Shown: piece by piece, positions 1 to 4,781 of the stretch
Layout of the letters: each line of letters opens with the position of its first letter
Position numbering within the stretch: position 1 is the stretch's first letter
NCBI GenBank assembly: GCA_964551475.1
Contig: CAZKCI010000114.1
Location: 1-8,042 of the forward strand
Source of the DNA: CAZKCI01 sp964551475
GTDB taxonomy: Bacteria; Auribacterota; Erginobacteria; Erginobacterales; CAZKCI01
DNA: 8,042 bases
Direction of reading: 5' to 3'
Notes under the pieces: model-generated
What the model saw: only the letters and a program-made list of their open reading frames with translations
Told to the model about the DNA's origin: nothing
Database searches by the model: none
Translations under genes and position numbers: made by a program

Positions 1-1
1 C

Positions 2-1177
2 CGCTGTCCAGAGAAAATACATGACGAGCAGGGAATAAAGGGTCGTGCCGCTCTCGTTGAGCGTCACCCGAATCAGGGCGAGCTGCCAGGAACACGCGGC
101 GAGGAATAAGCCCGCCAGCAAACCCGTGGCCGGATCAAACATGCGCCGACCGAGCAGGGTCAGGACCAGGACCGACACCATGCCGGCAAGCACGCACGCA
201 GTTCTCACGCTGACGAAGTCCACGGGCAGAAGCTTGAGACAGAGCATGGCCGGATAGGCGAAAAACGGGTTCCACGATCCGGCGGGAAGTCGGTCCTGGC
301 CCACGCTCCACAGAAAGTACGAGGCGGGGTGTTCCCGGATGCTGGCGAGTCGGTTCTCGCGGGATGAGGTAAATTCCGGGAGCTTTACCAGACGGGCCAT
401 GATCTCGTTGCCGGCCACGGCCTCGTCGGGATGGTAGCGCACGGGATAAACCTCCAGCCGGTAAAGCCCCAGGCAGAAGGCGGCGAGGAGAACCGCGATG
501 ATGGAAACATAGTGAACGAAAGGCGGCCAGGAGCCGCGATCCGGGGCGCCCGTTGGCCGCCAGCAGGCGGAGGCGAGGAGAAGGAGAACCGTCACGCCGA
601 AAAGATAAACGGCTGCGGGGATGTTTTTCGTGATGATGAAGCTCTCGGCCATACCGGCGGCCACCAGGGCGAGCGCCCGGAAATAGGGCCGGGGACGCTT
701 CGTTTTTCGAATGGCCAGGCCCAGGCAGGCCAAGACTCCGGCCAGGAGAAGCACCCGCCGGGCGAGGATGACCTGACCGGTCAGGGCGGCGTAGAGCCCG
801 ACGCCGGCGCTGACTACGCTTTCCATGGCCGCGGTAAAAAGCGGGGGAGGGTTTTGCCCGCAGAGGCCCCCGACAGAGGATTTCGCCAGGGCGAAGAAGA
901 CGACAGACATGATGATGGCCGCCGACGTCAGCAAGGCGGCTCTTCCCAGTCTGCGCCTTCTCCAGTTCCAGCCCGACAGCGACAGGGCGATGAGCGCCAG
1001 CGCGACGACGATCGCCGAATAGGGGAGCGAATCCCGCAACCAATCGATGAACCGGAAGACGGCCTGCAGGCAATAGGTTAGAAACAGCGACAAGCCGGTC
1101 AAAAATGGCACCCCGACTTTTGCCAGGATGAAACCAGCCAACGGGATTTGCCAGGAACAGAAGGTTTCAGCTTGCAT
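2..1177 (-). CDS. GT39/ArnT-like multi-pass membrane glycosyltransferase, C-terminus beyond window
   Basis: The gene is open from an ATG at 1177 through the left edge, giving 392 residues with no stop. I read it directly in the minus frame whose codons end at position 2. Residues 11-40, 52-70, 79-97, 120-156, 164-206 and 220-239 are strongly hydrophobic, indicating several membrane spans. After the last of these comes RYHPDEAVAGNE, with the acidic pair D251-E252. This is the first-periplasmic-loop acidic motif of the GT-C/GT39 family (PMT, ArnT), whose members transfer sugar from a polyprenyl-phosphate donor at the outer face of the membrane. The following NPFFAYPAM and the 'VRTACVLAGMVSVLVLTLLGRR' stretch are also typical of the family. 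The roughly 220-residue hydrophobic N-terminal extension ahead of the motif is unusual. It lies 40 nt after the GT2 gene on the same strand, consistent with an operon. No clear ribosome-binding site precedes the ATG; an in-frame TTG at 1198, preceded by GGGA, is an alternative start. Acceptor and sugar are unknown. Confidence 0.8.
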   Translation of the reverse strand, partial: MQAETFCSWQIPLAGFILAKVGVPFLTGLSLFLTYCLQAVFRFIDWLRDSLPYSAIVVALALIALSLSGWNWRRRRLGRAALLTSAAIIMSVVFFALAKSSVGGLCGQNPPPLFTAAMESVVSAGVGLYAALTGQVILARRVLLLAGVLACLGLAIRKTKRPRPYFRALALVAAGMAESFIITKNIPAAVYLFGVTVLLLLASACWRPTGAPDRGSWPPFVHYVSIIAVLLAAFCLGLYRLEVYPVRYHPDEAVAGNEIMARLVKLPEFTSSRENRLASIREHPASYFLWSVGQDRLPAGSWNPFFAYPAMLCLKLLPVDFVSVRTACVLAGMVSVLVLTLLGRRMFDPATGLLAGLFLAACSWQLALIRVTLNESGTTLYSLLVMYFLWTA

Positions 1178-1217
1178 TCGGAAATAGAACCCGGGCAAAA
1201 ATATTCCCGCATTTTTC

Positions 1218-1916
1218 TCAGCGTTTCCCGGAAAGCTTCAATCTCCACATTACATAGGCCGTGACCAGATACGACTTGCCGAAGGCCAGGAGTTTGGCCT
1301 TGGAGCATCCATGCCTTCTCGGTCTATAGGCAAAGGGTATTTCGATAATGCGGTCGCCGCGATTCCACATCTTGATGGCGATTTCCTCCAGGATACTGAA
1401 ATCGCCGTTCTTCAACTCAAGCTCATGAAGAATCAATGACCGGTAAAGGCGAAAACCGCTCGAGATGTCCTTGATCGGAAGGGAAAGCAGCTTGGAGAAC
1501 GATACATTCAATATCCGGCTGAGCATCTTTCTCCATGCCGGCATTTCCGCTTTCCCGCCGGGGATGTACCTGGAAGCGATGACGAGGTCGGCTCCCTTCC
1601 TATTATGGTACATCGACCGGATGAATTCGGCCGGATGGGAGAGGTCGCCGTCCATGGTCAGGATATATTCTCCACCCGCCTGGGCGAAGCCTTCCGTGAG
1701 AGCATTGCCGTACCCCGGTTCTTTTTGAACGATCAGCCGGTCGGCATAACGCCGAGCTTGAGAGACCGTGTCATCATCAGAGTTCCCGTCTATGACTATA
1801 ATTTCATAACTCACCCGGAGCTCGCCCAATACCTTTCGCAGGTTTTCCAATAAAGATCCGATATTCCCGCCCTCGTTCTTTACCGGAATGATGACGGTCA
1901 GTTCAGTATCGTTCAT
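1218..1916 (-). CDS. GT2 family glycosyltransferase, DPM1-like polyprenyl-phosphate sugar synthase
   Basis: This 232-residue protein has the complete GT-A fold signature of dolichol/polyprenol-phosphate mannosyltransferase-like enzymes. The N-terminal strand TVIIPVKNEGGNI lies at residues 7-19, the nucleotide-binding IDGNSDDDT at 42-50, the metal-binding MDGDLSHP (D89, D91) at 88-95, then SRYIPGG at 115-121 and SSGFRLYR at 152-159. It lacks the C-terminal transmembrane pair of GtrB-type homologues, so it is probably a soluble or peripheral cytoplasmic enzyme that charges a polyprenyl phosphate from a nucleotide sugar. The GT39-like gene directly downstream is the natural user of that lipid-linked sugar. 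I chose the ATG at 1916 because AGGGG at 1930-1926 then sits 9 nt upstream. The in-frame GTG at 1922 would leave only 3 nt. The family call is secure; sugar specificity is not visible. Confidence 0.93.
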   Translation of the reverse strand: MNDTELTVIIPVKNEGGNIGSLLENLRKVLGELRVSYEIIVIDGNSDDDTVSQARRYADRLIVQKEPGYGNALTEGFAQAGGEYILTMDGDLSHPAEFIRSMYHNRKGADLVIASRYIPGGKAEMPAWRKMLSRILNVSFSKLLSLPIKDISSGFRLYRSLILHELELKNGDFSILEEIAIKMWNRGDRIIEIPFAYRPRRHGCSKAKLLAFGKSYLVTAYVMWRLKLSGKR

Positions 1917-1994
1917 CTGCACAGGCCCCTCGGCGAGGGCAAGGCATAGCTTCTACATTTGTTTCCCCCCGCTGCGGATAGTCGGGGACCGCTG

Positions 1995-2000
1995 ATTATA
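1995..2000 (-). promoter_or_regulatory. Candidate -10 box for the GT2-GT39 operon
   Basis: The minus strand carries a perfect TATAAT about 80 nt upstream of the GT2 start. No good -35 hexamer is found 16-18 nt further up (CGTCGA/GTCGAA only), so this is a tentative sigma70-type assignment. The implied leader of roughly 70 nt includes a short CCCCG/CGGGG inverted repeat at about 1967-1987. The promoter overlaps the 5' limit of the recombinase relic on the other strand. Confidence 0.3.
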
Positions 2001-2001
2001 G

Positions 2002-2253
2002 TATCATGGCCTCTCCTTCGACGAGAAACGCAACCTGATCCTGCTGCTGGTGAAAGAAGTCATCTACACCCCCGAACGTATCCGGATCAGATTCTGGGGG
2101 GATTTGAAGGACATCGATATTCGGGGAGATGGCAGAAAAAAACCACCCGACAGAGGCAACCCCCCTACTGGACCTGTATCCAAAGGGGAGTTAACCACTT
2201 TTCGGGTGGGAGGGACGCTTGACTCCCCGGTCCAATGGCGGAGCGAACCCTGA
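2002..2253 (+). pseudogene. C-terminal relic of a large serine recombinase
   Basis: After an in-frame TAG at 1999-2001 the plus strand is open to a TGA at 2251-2253. It reads LSFDEKRNLILLLVKEVIYT, then PERIRIRFWGDLKDIDI. This matches the short C-terminal pattern of large serine recombinases/resolvases (F-x-E-K-R-x-L-x-x-L-V-x-x-V ... I-x-I-x-F). No catalytic resolvase domain, recombinase domain or zinc ribbon lies upstream: the sequence there is the promoter of the oppositely oriented GT2 gene. About 83 codons remain, and the last 45 or so have no recognisable fold. It overlaps the start of the following HTH gene by 19 nt, the overlap expected if the intact locus encoded both as one transcript. 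I infer that the 5' part was lost by deletion near position 2000. The family assignment rests on a short motif. Confidence 0.6.
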
Positions 2254-2561
2254 TCCGGGATAGGTTTGACTACATCCTCGAGGCTGAACGGAGGCGGATC
2301 GGGCCAGTCAGAACCTACCGCAATCCCCTCATCCTTGCCCTCAAGTATAAAAGCCTCCTGAATACCCCCGGCATAGGCACCCAGGCCACGCTCGCCCGGA
2401 AAGTCGGTGTCTACCGAGCCCGGATCAGTCAGTTCCTCCGCCTCCTCAAGCTGCCCCCGGAGATCCAACAGTCAGTGATCAGAATGGGGGATCCACTACC
2501 TGCACGGAAGATAACCGAACGTAGACTTCGGACTTTCTTCACCTCTTCCCAATCGGAATAG
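2235..2561 (+). CDS. Small ParB/KorB-type helix-turn-helix DNA-binding protein
   Basis: This is a 108-residue basic protein. Residues 46-72 (GIGTQATLARKVGVYRARIS, then QFLRLLK) form a helix-turn-helix of the ParB/KorB kind, in which 'TQ..LA.K.GV...RISQ.L.LLKLP' is the recognisable spacing. Downstream, VIRMGDPLP (81-89) and ITERRLR (93-99) are conserved in the second copy at 4480-4690. There is no ParB nuclease domain, so partition activity is not implied; a role in regulating or directing the recombinase encoded just upstream is inferred from the overlap. The ATG at 2235 has no convincing ribosome-binding site, and the frame is closed by a TGA at 2220, so translation may depend on coupling to the upstream frame. 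With the upstream recombinase reduced to a relic, this gene may itself be non-functional, although its frame is intact. It converges on the beta-helix gene. Confidence 0.65.
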   Translation: MAERTLIRDRFDYILEAERRRIGPVRTYRNPLILALKYKSLLNTPGIGTQATLARKVGVYRARISQFLRLLKLPPEIQQSVIRMGDPLPARKITERRLRTFFTSSQSE

Positions 2562-2659
2562 AGAAAGGGCGGCCTCCCCATTGCTGGAGAAACCGCCCTT
2601 CTCTCTGCCGGTCCACGCCGGCTATTTACCACCCGCTATCCTCTATCCCCCACCCTCTA
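2352..2659. repeat. Direct repeat, copy 1: HTH 3' end, hairpin and convergent gene end
   Basis: This block matches 4480-4784 in the same orientation. Both hold, in order, the HTH coding tail (LNTPGIG... to ITERRLR in copy 1), a TAG stop, a GC-rich inverted repeat, a 'GGCTATTT-CCAC' spacer and the stop codon of an oppositely oriented six-repeat-array gene. Near-identical stretches include the segments coding for SQFLRLLK and RMGDPLP. Similarity then continues into the arrays themselves. The extents were set by eye. Confidence 0.75.
2565..2600. terminator. Convergent hairpin, candidate bidirectional terminator
   Basis: AAGGGCGG (2565-2572) and CCGCCCTT (2593-2600) form a perfect 8-bp inverted repeat around a 20-nt loop. 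It lies 4 nt after the HTH stop and 57 nt beyond the beta-helix gene stop on the other strand, which is where a shared terminator of two convergent genes belongs. The following tract is CT-rich (TTTCTCTATT on the minus strand), not a pure T run, so intrinsic termination may be modest. Confidence 0.55.
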
Positions 2660-4198
2660 CCTCGTCACCGGAATGTCGTCTGTCGCCCCGAAGTACACCC
2701 GGGTCAGGTCGCGAACCGACCAGAGGCCGGTGGAATCGCGAAAGATGCCTGCTTCATCAACCCCGTTGCCGTTGTAGTCGGCAGGCAACGCCCAGTCATT
2801 CGCGCTCCCCAAGTAGATCCTGGTCACATTCCGGATAGACCAGAGTCCGGTTGACTCGCGGAAGATTCCCCCCTCCCATTCCCGGGGGCCGGCGTAATCT
2901 CCCGGGACCAGCCGGTCATCGGACGAGCCAAAATAAAATCTGGTCAGGTTCAGTACCGACCACATGCCCGAAGTCCCCCGGAAAACGGCGATGTCCTTGG
3001 TTTCGTCGCCGTCGTAGTAGCCCGGGATGGCGGTGTCTCCCGTGACGCCCAAATAGGTCCTGGTCACGTTCCTGATCGACCACAGTGATAACGGCGGCCG
3101 GAAGATCCCCCCCTCCGCCGTGCCGTCGCCCCGGTAATCTCCCGGCACGGGCTGGTCGCCCGCACCGCCCAAATAGAAACGGGTGATGTCCCGCACCGAC
3201 CACATCCCGCTGCTCACCCGGAAAATAGCTGTGTCGGTGGTGCCATCGCCGTTGTAGTCATCAGGCACCAGGTCATCGCTCGAGAGACCGAGGTAAACGC
3301 GGGTCAGGTCCCGGATCGACCACATCCCCGAACTCCCCCGGAAGACGGCGATGTCGCTCGTCCCGTCACCGTTGTAGTCGTGGATCCAGGGGGGCGTACA
3401 GTCGAAGGTGCAGCCGGTGGTCCCCGTGTCGTTGTATCCGTCAGTCGTATCGCAGATATTGTCGTCTCCCGCATTAGCGCTGCCGGCGTCCGAAATATCG
3501 TACCCGCCGCTGGCGCAGATAGTGTTCGAATTCAGGATATTGCCGCTGGCGCCGCCGTCAACGTGAATTCCGTCGGAGTCGCTGTTGGTCACCCGATTGC
3601 CGGATATCGTGTTGTCGTGGGCGCCGCTGTTGATGAAAATGCCCTTGCCGCTTTCGTCGAGAATATTGTCGCTAATAAGGTTGTCCGAGGAAGCGCCCAC
3701 CAATATGCCCCTTCCGTTGGTTCCATTGCCGTTCCGGATGAGGGTATTCCCGTCAATGGTGCAGTGCCCGCCCCGCACTATCACGATGCCACTCCACCAG
3801 ACATTGTCGCTGATTACGTTATCGCTGATTTCGATATAATAGGAATCGGACACATTGATGCCGGTGGAAAAGGCGGAAATCCCGAAATTACTGATGACCA
3901 CGTTGTTCCTTCCGGCCACATCGATCCCATAGTAATAGTCGTCCCCGGAGATAGTGAAACCGCCGCCATCGATCGTGATGTTGTCCGTGCCGATCGTGAA
4001 ACAGGTCCCGTCCGAGACCGAATCCAGGTTGCAGTTGAGAGTGCAGGATTCGGTGATAGTGTCACCCCAACCGAAGGTTTGAGTGGCGCCGACGCAACCG
4101 CAGTCCTGTGCTGCCACCATGCCGCCGCCCATCAGCAGCGCGAGACAGACAGGCGCGAATACCAGCGCAGCGATCCTGAAACCGGGTCCCTTATTCAT
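2657..4198 (-). CDS. Secreted NosD-like beta-helix protein with C-terminal six-repeat array
   Basis: The protein has 513 residues, starting at ATG 4198 because AGGAGG (4209-4204) lies 5 nt upstream and the start opens directly onto a signal peptide: MNK..., hydrophobic core 8-29, likely cleavage after AA30. The frame itself is open 72 codons further upstream, but that part reads as R/P/G-rich non-coding sequence. Residues about 60-265 are parallel beta-helix turns of the NosD/periplasmic copper-binding or PbH1 kind, with repeated N-x-I-S-x-N, G-I-x-V and 'DN-x-I-S' patterns and paired cysteines (C33, C35, C52, C56, C66, then C263, C267). Residues 274-513 are six repeats of exactly 40 residues (DYNGDGTSDIAVFRGSSGMW type). 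It is predicted to be exported; a carbohydrate or surface-binding role is typical of such folds but is not shown. It has its own upstream region and is convergent with the HTH gene. Confidence 0.88.
   Translation of the reverse strand: MNKGPGFRIAALVFAPVCLALLMGGGMVAAQDCGCVGATQTFGWGDTITESCTLNCNLDSVSDGTCFTIGTDNITIDGGGFTISGDDYYYGIDVAGRNNVVISNFGISAFSTGINVSDSYYIEISDNVISDNVWWSGIVIVRGGHCTIDGNTLIRNGNGTNGRGILVGASSDNLISDNILDESGKGIFINSGAHDNTISGNRVTNSDSDGIHVDGGASGNILNSNTICASGGYDISDAGSANAGDDNICDTTDGYNDTGTTGCTFDCTPPWIHDYNGDGTSDIAVFRGSSGMWSIRDLTRVYLGLSSDDLVPDDYNGDGTTDTAIFRVSSGMWSVRDITRFYLGGAGDQPVPGDYRGDGTAEGGIFRPPLSLWSIRNVTRTYLGVTGDTAIPGYYDGDETKDIAVFRGTSGMWSVLNLTRFYFGSSDDRLVPGDYAGPREWEGGIFRESTGLWSIRNVTRIYLGSANDWALPADYNGNGVDEAGIFRDSTGLWSVRDLTRVYFGATDDIPVTR
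2660..3379 (-). repeat. Six tandem 120-nt units encoding 40-residue FG-GAP/VCBS-like repeats (beta-helix gene)
   Basis: Units 1 to 6 lie at 3379-3260, 3259-3140, 3139-3020, 3019-2900, 2899-2780 and 2779-2660, with no spacing error. The consensus is DYNGDGTxDIAxFRxSSGxW, then SIRDLTRxYxGxxxDxxVPG. The DxNGDGxxD loop resembles the Ca-binding loops of FG-GAP and dockerin-like repeats. It is intact in units 1 and 2 and eroded in 4, 5 and 6. Units 2-3 and 4-5 resemble each other as pairs: 'GMWSV..(I/L)TRFY' is followed by 'EGGIFR...LWSIRNVTR'. This suggests growth by a 240-nt duplication. Six 40-residue units would suit a six-bladed propeller, which is inference. Confidence 0.85.
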
Positions 4199-4479
4199 CC
4201 TCTCCTCCTGTGTATTCGATCCTGCGGGCAAAAGCCAAATCCCTTCGGGAGCCAGGCAAGCACGACTTAGCCAGTTCTGGCGATCCAGTGCCTGTCCGCC
4301 CAATCCTCCGCTCATTCTCCGGCTATAACGATCTCTTTCCCCGCCGCTTTCTCTTGAGTATGGCCTAGGGTTACGGGGACCCCTTTGCCCATTCGGCAAG
4401 CCCGGGGATTTCATCTCCGCTCCCTTCGGCTTCGCTCAGGGTCTTCGACGGGGCTGGCTCAACTGTGGGTCGCCGCGGC
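4199..4479. other. Intergenic region upstream of the beta-helix gene
   Basis: This stretch of about 280 nt holds no gene I can support. It contains the AGGAGG ribosome-binding site (4209-4204) for the beta-helix gene, a near-palindrome GCCAGTTCTGGC (4270-4281) that could be an operator, and a REP-like segment at its far end (4421-4460). The minus-strand frame of the beta-helix gene is open across most of it, but with composition unlike protein. I found no convincing -35/-10 pair. Confidence 0.4.
4421..4460. repeat. REP-like / MITE-end-like segment
   Basis: The stretch contains CCCTTCGGCTTCGCTCAGGG followed by TCTTCGACGGGGCTGGCTC. It resembles the dispersed 'CTTCGACAGGCTCAG'-type palindromic repeats seen between genes in many environmental bacterial genomes. 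The inverted arms seen here are short (CCCT/AGGG). It lies 20 nt from the abrupt 5' end of the truncated HTH copy. Only one copy is in the window, so dispersal cannot be verified. Confidence 0.3.
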
Positions 4480-4690
4480 AGTATTCTGAATCACCCCCGG
4501 AATAGGCTCCCAAACCGCCCTCGCCCGCAAAATTGGTTTCTCTCCTGCCCGCATCAGCCAGTTCCTCCGCCTCCTCAAACTATCCCCCTCCGTCCAGCAA
4601 TCCGTGATCCGGATGGGGGATCCACTACCTGGCCGAGCAATGACTGAACGTAAGCTCCGGGTATTGCTCACCTCTCCCGTACCAAAATAG
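4480..4690 (+). pseudogene. Truncated, frameshifted second copy of the ParB/KorB-type HTH gene
   Basis: Reading from 4493 gives TPGIGSQTALARKIGFSPAR and then ISQFLRLLKLSPSVQQ, VIRMGDPLPGRAMTERKLR and a TAG at 4688-4690. This parallels residues 44-108 of the intact gene at 2235-2561 almost position for position. The four codons before it (SILN, 4480-4491) align in a different frame because of one extra C at 4492, and no homology is visible before 4480, so the N-terminal 40 or so residues are missing. No start codon or ribosome-binding site is available. The remnant still matches at roughly two thirds of aligned residues by eye, with the HTH core the best preserved. It converges on the serine hydrolase gene, as the intact copy does on the beta-helix gene. 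Confidence 0.8.
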
Positions 4691-4692
4691 AA

Positions 4693-4740
4693 AAGCGCGG
4701 CTCCCCGTCTCTGGAGAGACCGCCCCCTTCTCTGGCGGTC
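4693..4740. terminator. Convergent hairpin pair, candidate terminator of the serine hydrolase gene
   Basis: Two inverted repeats overlap here: GTCTCT-GG-AGAGAC (4707-4720) and GACCGCC (4718-4724) with GGCGGTC (4734-4740) around a 9-nt loop. They cannot form at once. They lie between the degenerate HTH stop at 4690 and the serine hydrolase stop at 4782-4784. No strong T run follows, so termination strength is uncertain. Confidence 0.45.
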
Positions 4741-4781
4741 AAAGCTGGCTATTTGCCACTCACCATCTTCCACCCCACCCT

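Noticed and set aside
135..1073. Long minus-strand ORF of 312 codons
   Set aside because: Its product is dominated by Arg, Pro, Gly and His without any domain. The other minus frame over the same region gives membrane spans and the HPDEA motif, so this is a shadow of the GT39-like gene.
431..1081. Plus-strand ORF of 216 codons
   Set aside because: Antisense to the GT39-like gene, low-complexity Gly/Asp/Arg-rich sequence with no recognisable family or ribosome-binding site.
1099..1308. Minus-strand ORF of 69 codons bridging the two glycosyltransferase genes
   Set aside because: It overlaps the secure end of the GT2 gene and the start of the GT39-like gene in a third frame and has no ribosome-binding site.
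3380..4270. Plus-strand ORF of 296 codons over the beta-helix gene
   Set aside because: Antisense open frame caused by GC-biased third positions. The minus strand has a signal peptide, beta-helix turns and a strong ribosome-binding site.
4199..4414. 72-codon upstream extension of the beta-helix protein
   Set aside because: The extension is R/P/G-rich and would bury the signal peptide. AGGAGG lies 5 nt before the ATG at 4198.
4199..4420. Riboswitch (c-di-GMP GEMM-like) ahead of the beta-helix gene
   Set aside because: A few motifs such as GGCAAAG looked suggestive, but the conserved core and paired stems of the class could not be assembled.
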